A stretch of 64,000 nucleotides of DNA from Platanthera guangdongensis (taxonomy: Eukaryota; Streptophyta; Magnoliopsida; Asparagales; Orchidaceae), in contig CM077165.1 of the NCBI GenBank assembly GCA_039583875.1, forward strand, positions 62,546,757 to 62,610,756. Reading direction: 5' to 3'. This document shows positions 33,975 through 43,203 of the stretch, one piece after another (position 1 is the first letter of the stretch; each line of letters starts with the position of its first letter). The position numbers and the translations under genes were made by a program. Below the pieces are notes generated by a model, which was not told the origin of the DNA, ran no database searches, and worked only from the letters and a program-made list of their open reading frames with translations.

Positions 33975-35215
33975 TTCCCCACCCCCGAGAGGATCTCCTC
34001 AGTCAGGCTCCCACTAGCTGGTTGGGTCGAATGTGCCTCGGGGAGAGCAAGTCTCACCCCCGAGAGGATCTCCTCAGCCAGGCTCCCACTAGCTGGTTGG
34101 GTCGAATGTGCCTCGGGGAGAGCAAGCCCCACCCCCGAGAGGATCTCCTCACCCAGGCTCCCACTAGCTGGTTGGGTCGAATGTGCCTCGGGGAGAGCAA
34201 GCCCCACCCCCGAGAAGATCTCCTCAGCCAGGCTCTCACTAGCTGGTTGGGTCGAATGTGCCTCGGGGAGAGCAAGCCCCACCCCCGAGAGGATCTCCTC
34301 AGCCATGCTCCCACTAGCTGGTTGGGTCGAATGTGCCTCGGGGAGAGCAAGTCCCACCCCCGAGAGGATCTCCTCCGCCAGTCTCCCACTAGCTGGTTGG
34401 GTCGAATGTGCCTCGGGGAGAGCAAGCCCCACCCCCGAGAGGATCTCCTCAGCCAGACTCCCACTAGCTGGTTGGGTCGAATGTGCCTCGTGGAGATCAA
34501 GTTCCCACCCCCGAGAGGATCTCCTCAACCAGGCTCCCAATAGCTGGTTGGGTCGAATGTGCCTCGGGGAGAGTAAGTCCCACCCCCGAGAGGATCTCCT
34601 CAGCCAGGCTCCCACTAGCTGGTTGGGTCGAATGTGCCTCGGGAAGAGCAATCCCCACCCCCGAGAGGATCTCCTCAGCCAGACTCTCACTAGCTGGTTG
34701 GGTCGAATGTGCCTCGGGGAGAGCAAGCCCCACCCCCGAGAGGATCTCCTCAGCCAGGCTCCCACTAGCTGGTTGGGTCGAATGTGCCTCAGGGAGAGCA
34801 AGTCCCACCCCCGAGAGGATCTCCTCAGCCAGGCTCTCACTAGCTGGTTGGGTCGAATGTGCCTCGGGGAGAGCAAGCCCCACCCCCTAGAGGATCTCCT
34901 CAGCCAGGCTCCCACTATCTGGTTGGGTCGAGCGTGCCTCGGGGAGATCAAGTTCCCACCCCCGAGAGGATCTTCTCAGCCAGGCTCCCACTAACTGGTT
35001 GGGTCGAATGTGCCTCGGGGAGAGCAAGCCCCCCCCCCGAGAGGATCTCCTCAGCCAGGCTCCCACTAGCTGGTCGGGTCGAACGTGTCTCGGGGAGATC
35101 AAGTTCCCACCCCCGAGAGGATCTCCTCAGCCAAGCTCCCACTAGCTGGTTGGGTCGAATGTGCCTCGGGGGGAGTAAGTTCCTTTTTGCTCCGAGACAG
35201 TCCCGCTGCCCAGGC
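33975..35215 (+). repeat. 75-bp minisatellite, 16 units, in place of pol in TG1
   Basis: The core GAGGATCTCCTCAGCCAGG recurs every 75 bp (twice to three times 76 bp) from 33991 to 35119, and a 17th diverged unit follows. Because 75 is a multiple of three, several frames on both strands stay open for hundreds of codons. Those frames are repeat artefacts with no start context or domain. The GAGGATCTCCTC core is itself a near-palindrome. Confidence 0.93.
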
Positions 35216-35239
35216 TCTCACTAGCTGGGCAGGGCCGGT

Positions 35240-36410
35240 GGTATTTCTCGTGGAAGCCAAGTATTTTCTACCCCGAGGGGGTCTCGCCACCCAGGCTCCC
35301 ATAGCTGGCATGGCAGGTTGACCCCTCCGGAGGGTGAAGTGTTTTCTACCCGAAGGGGGTCTCGCCATCCAGGCTCCCATAGCTGGCATGACAGGTTGAC
35401 CCCTCCGGGGGGTGAAGTGTTTTCTACCTGGAGGGGGTCTCGCCACCCAGGCTCCCATAGCTGACATGACAGGTTGACCCCTCCGGGGGGTGAAGTGTTT
35501 TCTATCCGAAGGGGGTCTCGCCATCCAGGCTCCCATAGCTGGCATGACAGGTTGGCCCCTCCGGGGGGTGAAGTGTTTTTTACCCGGAGGGGGTCTCGCC
35601 ACCCAGGCTCCCTTAGCTGGCATGGCAGGTTGACCCCTCCGGGGGGTGAAGTGTTTTCTACCCGGAGGGGGTCTCGCCATCCATGCTCCCATAGTTGGCA
35701 TGACAGGTTGACCCCTCCGGGGGGTGAAGTGTTTTCTACCCGGAGGGGGTCTCGCCATCCAGGCTCCCATAGCTGGCATGACAGGTTGGCCCCTCCGGGG
35801 GGTGAAGTGTTTTCTACCCGGAGGGGGTCTCGCCATCCAGGCTCCCATAGCTGGCATTGCAGGTTGACCCCTCCGGGGGGTGAAGTGTTTTCTACCCGGA
35901 GGGGGTCTCGCCACCCAGGCTCCCATAGCTGGCATGGCAGGTTGACCCCTCCGGGGGGTGAAGTGTTTTTTACCCGGAGGGGGTCTCGCCACTCAGGCTC
36001 CCATAGCTGGCATGGCAGGTTGACCCCTCCGGAGGGTGAAGTGTTTTCTACCCGGAGGGGGTCTCGCCACACAAGCTCCCATAGCTGCCATGACAGGTTG
36101 ACCCCTCCGGGGGGTGAAGTGTTTTCTACCCGGAGGGTGTCTCGCCATCCAGGCTCCCATAGCTGGCATGGCAGGTTGGCCCCTCTGGGGGGTGAAGTGT
36201 TTTTTACCCGGAGGGGGTCTCGCCACCCAGGCTCCCATGGCTGGCATGGCAGGTTGACCCCTCCGGGGGGTGAAGTGTTTTTTACCCGGAGGGGGTCTCG
36301 CCACCCAGGCTCTCATAGCTGGCATGGCAGGTTGACCCCTCCGGGGGGTGAAGTGTTTTTTACCCGGAGGGGGTCTCGCCATCCAGGCTCGCATCAGCTG
36401 GCATGGCAGG
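35240..36410 (+). repeat. 78-bp minisatellite, 15 units, in place of pol in TG1
   Basis: GGGGTCTCGCCA recurs every 78 bp from 35281 to 36373 without a length change. A typical unit contains CTCCCATAGCTGGCATG and CCCCTCCGGGGGGTGAAG. Both ends of the first and second array share the CAGGCTCCCA(C/T)AGCTGG word, so the two arrays probably derive from one ancestral unit. Codon-multiple length again gives long artefact frames. Confidence 0.93.
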
Positions 36411-36484
36411 TTGACCGCGCAAGAAAATCACACTCAGCGAATACGTTGGGTTGGATGTTTATTTCCGAGCTTTTGCCAACCTCG

Positions 36485-36500
36485 AAAAGAGCAGGGATTG
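36485..36500 (+). promoter_or_regulatory. TG1 polypurine tract
   Basis: GAAAAGAGCAGGGATTG lies directly before TGTACAAC, the start of the 3' LTR. It is the plus-strand priming site and shows that TG1 kept the signals needed for reverse transcription in trans. Confidence 0.7.
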
Positions 36501-37743
36501 TGTACAACTCCGTATTCGCAGATTTTGGTTTTTAAGCTTTTGGATTGGTTTGAGCTCTTGGGGGCCAATTTTGGCCAAACCCTGGTAATATACTATTAGG
36601 GGGAGGAAAAATTGGCCTTCCCCCCTTTTCTCTTTTCGAGGATGGGCGGGTTGACCGACACCCGCCCCTGGCTGGCCAGGCGGGGGGCGAGGCGGGGTGA
36701 GACCGGCGGGAGGCCGGGTTCTCGCCCTGCCCCCGCGGCCTGGCGGGGCGAGGCGGGGCGAGACCGGCGGGAGGCCGGGTTCTCGCCCTGCCACCGCGGC
36801 CTGGCGGGGCGAGGCGGGGCGAGACCGGCGGGAGGCCGGGTTCTCGCCCTGCCCCCGCGGCCTGGCGGGGCGAGGCGGGGCGAGACCGGCGGGAGGCCGG
36901 GTTCTCGCCCTGCCCCCGCGGCCTGGCGGGGCGAGGCGGGGCGAGACCGGCGGGAGGCCGGGTTCTCGCCCTGCCCCCGCGGCCTGGCGGGGCGAGGCGG
37001 GGCGAGACCGGCGGGAGGCCGGGTTCTCGCCCTGCCCCCGCGGCCTGGCGGGGCGAGACCGGCGGGAGGCCGGGTTCTCGCCCTGCCCCCGCGGCCTGAC
37101 GGGGCGAGGCAGGGCGAGACCGGCGGGAGGCCGGGTTCTCGCCCTGCCCCCTGCGGCCTGGCGGGGCGAGGCGGGGCGAGACCGGCGGGAGGCCGGGTTC
37201 TCGCCCTGCCCCCGCGGCTGGCGGGGCGAGGCGGGGCGAGACCGGCGGGAGGCCGGGTCTCGCCCCTGCCCCCTGCTCCCCAGTCTGTCTCGGGTGTCCG
37301 GGGAGGTGGGGGGTATGGCTTCTCCCGCCCTTGGACCTCTTTTGGCCTTGTCGTTACCGTTTTACCCTCGGGGTGAAATTATCTCTTTACCCCCCGGTGT
37401 GGCTGTTTTCTATTGGCCCGAGGCGTATTTGGCGTAGGGGTATTTCTGGCATTTTGGTTCATGGGATTTGGAAAACTATAAATAGACCCTTAGGGGTGCC
37501 TTGGAGAGCATCACTTCTTCACTCTCTCTTCATCTTTCAAGGCACCCTAGCTCAAGCCTTGGCTAGGGAGGGGTAGACCTCAAAGGTCTTCCGGGTGTGA
37601 GGTCGGACCTCCGCGCTAGAGCCGAGGGTCTGTTTCTAGCTTCTCGATCCTTTGGTCCGTGACGTTCTCCTGAGTGTAGTAGGTGTGAGGTCACCCCTTT
37701 TTAGGGACCCCGAAATCCACAGAGGTCATTTTTGGCTTCAACA
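36501..37743 (+). repeat. TG1 3' LTR
   Basis: Partner of 23081-24147 with the same ends and TATA box (37477-37484). It is longer because of three extra 61-bp units. Confidence 0.92.
36699..37295 (+). repeat. 61-bp minisatellite in the TG1 3' LTR, ten units
   Basis: GAGACCGGCGGGAGG recurs at 36699, 36760, 36821, 36882, 36943, 37004, 37055, 37116, 37178 and 37238. One unit is 51 bp long. The 5' LTR has seven units. Confidence 0.93.
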
Positions 37744-37748
37744 AACAC

Positions 37749-37947
37749 CATCTACTATTAATCCGTAAACGAAAATAAGATTAAGTTACTCGTGTTGGCA
37801 GCTCAACGTTGGCGACCATACTTATTGAGTCAACATTTCATAGTTCTCGCAAAACACCATATTCTGTAACACCTCCTAAGCAAGAAGATGTCTACGCCAA
37901 CACAACAAGTCTGGGTATCCATATTCTTGGGCTACGACTTCACGGTA
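37749..37947 (+). pseudogene. GYP2 RNase H remnant beyond TG1
   Basis: Continues GYP2 after the TG1 target duplication. AAQRWRPYLLSQHF followed by LGYDFTV are the connection and tail of Gypsy RNase H. Stops and shifts are frequent. The reading is cut again by the 740-bp TIR-like element and resumes at 38688. Confidence 0.6.
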
Positions 37948-38687
37948 TGGGTGAGAGGCCAAATAGAAAAAGTCAAATCTGATCGAACTGATCTAACTAC
38001 ACAAATTTTGTAATCGAACTAGTCGGTCCTGTGTAGATTTGGTTTGAAGTTTGTGAAGACCGACCCCTTGTTGGATTGACAACTTGGAAACCGATGAAAT
38101 AGATGCAGTTTCTCATCATTTTATTTACCCAGTTTAGCAAGCTTAGGCAATAGACACAAACCTAAACATTACCCTACTTCCAACGGCTTTTGCTTTAGGC
38201 AAATTGGGACATGTACGATGACGTTTAATATAATTGCATGCTTATCATCCTACATTGGACATAAAAAGCTTATGTTCAGCCGAAGGAGACAAATATTTTT
38301 CAACTTGTCTTCATTTTGGAATGCCTTTTTGTAATTCACGTTAAACTCTAATTTTTCCAAATTTTACCAAGTTGAGTTCTTGGATGGTTATTGCTTTGGT
38401 TGATCTTACTTTTGAATTAGTCTCAATATGCTATTGCCTTTTGAATTAGTTAAGTTACTAGGTAGAAGAGATAATAATGATACATATTTTTGTTGCTTCA
38501 TTTAGATCTCGTTTTTGAAATTCTTTCAATTTTTACCGTAAATCAAAACCAAACAAACCAAAACCGAAAATGGAACCGAATGTGAAGCGAACAAGTCGGT
38601 TTTGGTTGATTTGATTTGGACCTTTTGAAAACCGAAGGGCTACAATTCAGTTTCAGTTTGGATCCAAACCGAACCGCTCACACCCTT
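37948..38687. mobile_element. 740-bp TIR-like non-autonomous element in GYP2
   Basis: ACTTCACGGTA occurs directly before (37937-37947) and directly after (38688-38698) this segment. The ends are GGGTGAGAGG and, inverted, GGGTGTGAGCGG. The interior is AT-rich with AACCAAAACCGAAA-type words, as in common plant hAT MITEs. The 11-bp duplication is longer than the 8 bp usual for hAT and would fit Mutator-like elements. It codes for nothing. Confidence 0.6.
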
Positions 38688-40060
38688 ACTTCACGGTAGA
38701 GTTATGACCCGACAAATCCAGCAAGGCAGCCGTCACTCTTTTCTACCAGTCAGTCATTAGAGCTTGCATCTATTTTTGGATCAGTTAGCAGGAGGAGACT
38801 ACCATTCGACGAGAATTGAAGGTTGGTCCTGACTTACTACCATTTTGGAGATTATCAGAGGAAACTCGCCCGCATACCCACTGTACGCCCTCATTGAAGG
38901 TCGTCTTCACCAATTAGGCCATCTGGTCTTATCACCCCCCTCAAAGATCATTCAAAGGCTTCTTGAGGAGTTCCATACCACTCTTAACTGTGGGTCATAT
39001 TAACGAGTCCTTTCACACTTACTGTGGCCTTTCACAGCGTTTTACTACGAGGGAATGTTGTGCCGTATGGAGACAAAATAAGGCCACCTTCCTAAGAGAA
39101 CTATTACAACCATTACTTGTCCCCGACCAGATTTGGGATGTTATAACGATGGACTTCACATCCGCCTAGCCAGGTCTTCTGAATAAGATTGTATGTTTGT
39201 GGTGGATCTCCTGTAGAAGTAAGAGCGCTTTCTTCCATTTCAGTCATCTTTTCACCACTCTTACAGTTGCGAGGAATTCATCCACGGAGTGGTATGCCTT
39301 CATTGGTTTTCCTGGCCGATTGTGAGTGACCCCCCTGTCTTCATGAGCACCTTTTGACATGAGTTGTTTAAACACCAAGACACAACTTTGGATGAGAACA
39401 ATATACCGTCCACAAACTGATTACTAGCTTGAGATTCCGCTGCCTAGAGACATATCTCCCTATTTCACTTCGGATTGACCTTGGGTTTGGATAAATTGGC
39501 TGAGCTAGGCGAAATTTTCCTACAATAGATCTTTCCATTATGCAGCGGGTATCCCATTCCAGGTGGTCAATGAGTGGTCACCCCCTATGTTGCTACAACA
39601 TCTACTAGGCGAATGTTGCGTGGAGTCACTCCGCACCCGACTCTGCGACTATGATGCAATCTTGTGCCACATGAAATTTCACTTACATCAAACAAACAAA
39701 CAAAGGCGTGATATCCATTTCCAAATAGAGGATATAGTGTTCATCAAGATCTGTTGTATCACTAGGCGTCATTGACGACAACTTCACTTTAAGTGATCAA
39801 CCCATTTTTTGGGCCCTTCACAGTAGAGGCTCATATCACCGATGTGGCCCACCCCCACGCCTGCCAATCCAAATCCGGAAACATCATATCTCTCACGTTT
39901 TGCAACTCTAGTAGGTCTTAGGGGACCATTCAGTCAAGGACAACTTACCGACTCATGTAGAGACAGATACAATTTTATGTTTGTACTCCAAACCCATTAT
40001 TGGTTGATGGACGGAGGTGATGGTTGGTCACCATCCCGACCTCCGACGCCAAATGATTAG
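38688..40060 (+). pseudogene. GYP2 integrase remnants
   Basis: On the + strand, in several frames: CAVWRQNKATFLRELLQPL and VPDQIWDVITMDFTS (finger end and first catalytic region, 39070-39165), IPFQVVNEW (about 39550), HQTNKQRRDIHFQIEDIVFIKI (39690-39750) and FGPFTVEAH-like sequence near 39820. The order and spacing match a Gypsy integrase, but stops are frequent and the catalytic residues are mostly gone. Strongly decayed. Confidence 0.65.
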
Positions 40061-40129
40061 ATCGCAACAAAATTTTTCAACAATTTCTTGATTATTGTCT
40101 TCAGGGCAAGATAAATTTTCTAGAGAGGC

Positions 40130-40468
40130 CGTTATTACGAGGAGGGCATTGACAGGCACGATAGAGAAGCCGAGTTGAGTACTTGGCGGTTATTCCAGGT
40201 GGGCGAGACAAATGAATAACGCCGCTTAATGCGGCATCCATGATCTTTTATTTTGACAACTTTATTTTCTCGCACATTATTATTTCTATGTAATTACCAT
40301 GTTGCCCCCGAGTAGGATTTAAAAAATACTGACTTGTATATGTGTGGTATGTTTTGGACGATTGGATTCTAGAATCTGGGCTGGCGAATAATGTTTCTTG
40401 GTATTTCCTTCTATCTCTCTCTTCCTTCGTTTTGGGTTGGAGAACCTAAAAATCTTAAGAAAATAACA
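40130..40468 (+). repeat. GYP2 3' LTR, degenerate
   Basis: Partner of 20752-21070, ending ATAACA and followed by GCATG. By eye the two LTRs agree only in blocks, so the element is old. Confidence 0.7.
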
Positions 40469-41713
40469 GCATGCTTCTCGAGGTTTAATGTAAATGGCTA
40501 CTGCTTCATGTTGTGGTCTCTCTTTCATCTAGTTCATAACAATTGACTCATCGAGTCTTTCAATTACTATTGAAGCATGGACCACTATGGGTCCTCTATA
40601 TTTGCTCATTTTGTGCTAATTTTAATTGTAAGTTGGTTATTACTCTCTCGTCAAGATGATTTGATGTATTGTACTACATAATTTTTAGTTATGGTAGTTG
40701 TAATGCCAAACATATTCTTACTTAATGTTGTTTTTGTAATGATAATATCGGGGATACTGCCGGCTTTAGCTCAACCTAGCCCCATACTAAGCATAATCCA
40801 CCAACCATCCTAGAACTACCAACGTACGTCCATGATCAACTACACACTTCTTAACTAACATACTCTAAAAATGCGGCATTTTTGTAGGATCAAGAATAGA
40901 CAATTATCCATTGTTGTAAGCAGTTATTTGGTATTCACTATTCATTTTGATGTGATGATGAATGCCATTCCAAATTTTAGTTTCTTTCCCGTTGCTCCTT
41001 TTGACACAAGAATAGACAATTATCCAGTGTTTGATTTTCATGAATGCAGAGTTTGTGTTCTGACTAAAATAAGTATTGGTTCTTTGTAACCTGCTATTTC
41101 TGCTGTTGTTCTAAGCTGCGAATTTCCATTTTTATTTGCCAAATTCTTATGTAATCCCATTATTTTGTTGTATAGAAAAATCAGGTTGTAGTACCATGAC
41201 CATAAGTTCTTGCTGTAAATCATGTTCTCATTTATTCCCATCAAATCCTGTGGTGTAAACAGTTATTTGGTAATGTTTTTGCGTGTTGATTTATATTTTT
41301 TTAGTATTTTTGAATTTTTATTATCTTATTATTTCCATACCCATAAATGGATGATTTTTACCTCCTGAAATTAGTGAATTTTTACTTGCTAAATTTATGA
41401 AAATCATTTTTAATGGTCTGTAACTAAATACATTTTATGAATCAGATGTATTTTTTGAGTTATACAAAGTTTTAATTGATCTCTAGTTAATTCTCACCAA
41501 CCATTTCTGTCATGGCCTTTTGTCCGTATTGGGCATTTTTTTCCCTTTCTTGTTAAGAGAATACAAAAAGAGTACTTGAAAATTAGTCGTTAATGTTTGT
41601 TGGTGCAAATGTCTCGTCTTTACCCCTTTTGCAACTGATTTGTATGCGTTATGCAGGATGATATTTTACCTTTTTATGCTTTGTGATCTAAAATTTTAAT
41701 TTGCCATTCTCAG
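40469..41713 (+). other. Probable SWC4 intron sequence upstream of the SANT exon
   Basis: AT-rich DNA without transposon proteins. AAGAATAGACAATTATCCA occurs twice (about 40900 and 41005) and CAGTTATTTGGTA also twice, so a local duplication has occurred. It ends in TTGCCATTCTCAG, a good 3' splice site before the exon. No upstream SWC4 exon was recognised in it. Confidence 0.6.
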
Positions 41714-41843
41714 ATGTGGACAAAGGAAGAAACCGATCAATTGTTTGACATGTGTGAGCGGTTTGATCTCCGATTTATTGTAATAGCTGATAGATTTCCT
41801 TCTCCTAGAGCAGTGGAGGAACTCAAGAATCGCTATTACTCTG
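41714..41843 (+). CDS. SWC4: SWC4/DMAP1-like exon: SANT/Myb domain
   Basis: The exon follows CAG at 41711-41713 and ends before GT at 41844. It encodes [29 protein letters not shown] and [10 protein letters not shown], the SANT domain of plant SWC4 (DMAP1 family). SWC4 is a shared subunit of the SWR1 complex, which deposits H2A.Z, and of the NuA4 histone acetyltransferase, in the nucleus. The exon is 130 bp and ends in phase 1; the next exon, 11.7 kb away, completes the codon. The first ATG is internal to the protein, since SWC4 proteins have a longer N-terminus, so it is not the start codon. COP1 begins 40 bp after the donor site. Confidence 0.9.
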
Positions 41844-41883
41844 GTACTTATTTGAGATTCTCTTTGCACAATATATATGCTCT

Positions 41884-42052
41884 TGTTAGAAAATACTAGG
41901 AAAAAATGATGTATTGACCCAAGTAGCAGTTAGTGTTTAGTCTCACATTGTTTGTATAGTTAGATCTTACTCTATTCTCTCCTATATATTTGTACTCATA
42001 CTTTTTTTTTCGTATTCAATAAGTATATACAAGGTTTGAAACTTCCTCTACA
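41884..42052 (+). repeat. COP1 5' LTR
   Basis: 169 bp with TAGTCTCACATTG and CTCCTATATATTTG motifs shared with 46353-46520. TATATAT near 41985 could be its TATA box. By eye about a dozen differences separate the two LTRs. Confidence 0.92.
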
Positions 42053-42064
42053 TAGTATCAGAGG
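42053..42064 (+). promoter_or_regulatory. COP1 primer-binding site
   Basis: TAGTATCAGAGG directly follows the LTR and resembles the initiator tRNA-Met site with one change near the start. Confidence 0.8.
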
Positions 42065-43203
42065 GAATCAGTCTCTCCTTGCGGCTAGCATTCTGCTAAC
42101 CGTCCGACCTTCCCTTCTCGCGCAGGGCGCGGCCTGGTTTCTACCCGCTTGCGGCTTCCCGTGTGGTTACCTCTCTTTCTAACCTCGGCTTCCCGCGCGG
42201 TTAAGTTCTTTTTCTAGCCGCGCCTCCCTCTCCCTCTCTCTCTCTCTCTCTCGTGGCTTCCACCTCTTTTTCTTCCCCTCCCCCCTCTCGGCTCCTTTTT
42301 ATATATCTCTCAGACACGTGGGGCCCTCTCCCTCTACTCGTCGTGGTTTGTTTATCTACCCATCTTTTCGCCGCTTCCCTCTCTTCTCGCGTGGCTTCTT
42401 TTTTAGTCGTTGCGACTTTCCCTTCCGCTGCTTGTACCGCATCTTGGTCGCGACATCTTTTCTTGTCGCTGGTGTGCTCACCGTGACCGTGCAATCTTTG
42501 TTGTTTTGTCGCTGCGGTTTCCTTACCCGCCGCGGCTTCCCTTCCCGTTGTAGTTCCCCTTTTGTTGCGTGCTCCTCGCGCGGACTTCGCTTAACCGCTG
42601 TGGATTCCTTAGTCGTTGAGGCTTCTCCTATTCTCTCTCCAGGTGCCCTCTCTTCTCTAACCGCTTCGGGTTGATTGGTTGTGGTCTGCCTATATCCGTC
42701 CGGTTAAGTTCCTCTTCTTCTGGCCTCTGCTGCCTTCTGCCCACTGCGGCTAGGACTTCTCTCCTTCCGGCTACTTCCCGCTGCGGCCTCTGTCTTCCCT
42801 CTGCGACTAGGCTCTTCTTGCGTCTAGACCTTGTTTTTTTTATCTTGGTGCAGTCTGTCTCTATCCGCCCGGTCTCGTACCTGTTCGTCGGCTTGTGCTC
42901 CTGCTGCGGTCTGCCTCTAACCACCCGGTCGAGTGGCTATTCGCAGGACTCTGTTTCTTTTGGTTGCTGCCCGCCCAGGTGTCTTACTGTCTCGACTTGG
43001 TTGCTCGCTCGGTCTTCCTGCGGCTTCTCGTTTACACCACTATTCTTGTTGCGGTCTTCTCGTAACTGAACTGCCAGCCCAGGATTCTTACCGCCGTGGC
43101 TTGTTTTTATCCGCTGCGGGCTCTTTTCTTACCGCGCTGATCGTGGCCTGTTCTTGCCGCTGGTGCGTTATCACCGTGACCGCTGCAGACTGTTCCTTGC
43201 AAG
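42065..43203 (+). other. Pyrimidine-rich leader where Copia gag is expected
   Basis: CT-rich sequence with irregular repeats of CGCTGCGGCTTCC-like words fills 1.1 kb. Frames on the + strand are Ser/Leu/Phe/Cys-rich, and those on the minus strand Arg/Glu-rich; neither shows a Gag or zinc-knuckle motif. TRM1 has a very similar CT-rich leader in the same place. Real gag seems to be absent, or changed beyond recognition. Confidence 0.6.

Larger units (their letters stand above)
23081..37743 (+). mobile_element. TG1: gag-protease retrotransposon without pol, rich in minisatellites
   Basis: The LTRs are 23081-24147 and 36501-37743 (TGTACAAC to TTCAACA), flanked by a perfect AACAC duplication (23076-23080 and 37744-37748). 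A + strand gag and a protease are present, but no reverse transcriptase, RNase H or integrase exists between the protease stop (33826) and the 3' LTR. That space holds two tandem arrays. CHR2 interrupts the protease, and the frame across it reads on smoothly. The Gag zinc motif CDFHQLEGHATATC places it near the Tat/Ogre side of Gypsy. Gag-bearing pol-less elements are known in plants as TR-GAG; that label is inference. Confidence 0.9.
20752..40468 (+). mobile_element. GYP2: old, decayed Gypsy element, outermost layer of the nest
   Basis: Degenerate direct repeats at 20752-21070 and 40130-40468 act as LTRs, and the flanking 5-mers ACATG and GCATG match at four of five positions. Between them, on the + strand, come gag, the N-terminus of RT, RT, RNase H, then integrase, but with TG1 (23081-37743) inserted in RNase H and a 740-bp TIR-like element inserted near the end of RNase H. 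Without the insertions the element is about 4.3 kb. It has many stops and shifts and the LTRs are clearly diverged, so it is the oldest of the three layers. Confidence 0.8.

Noticed and set aside
33975..36410. CRISPR-like array
   Set aside because: The 75- and 78-bp units follow each other without unique spacers, and the context is a plant retrotransposon.
33899..36535. Long repeat proteins on both strands
   Set aside because: Frames stay open only because the unit lengths are multiples of three; no domain or start context, and the same holds for several frames at once.
23191..37437. Gly/Arg/Pro-rich proteins across the 61-bp arrays
   Set aside because: They lie within LTRs and are read from the minisatellite in several frames.
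40469..41713. Upstream SWC4 exons
   Set aside because: I looked for the conserved stretch that precedes the SANT domain and did not find it here or further left; a profile search would decide.
41714..41899. A small gene starting with the ATG at 41714
   Set aside because: The ATG follows a 3' splice site, the SANT motif begins at once, and the frame after 41843 is intron and then COP1 LTR.
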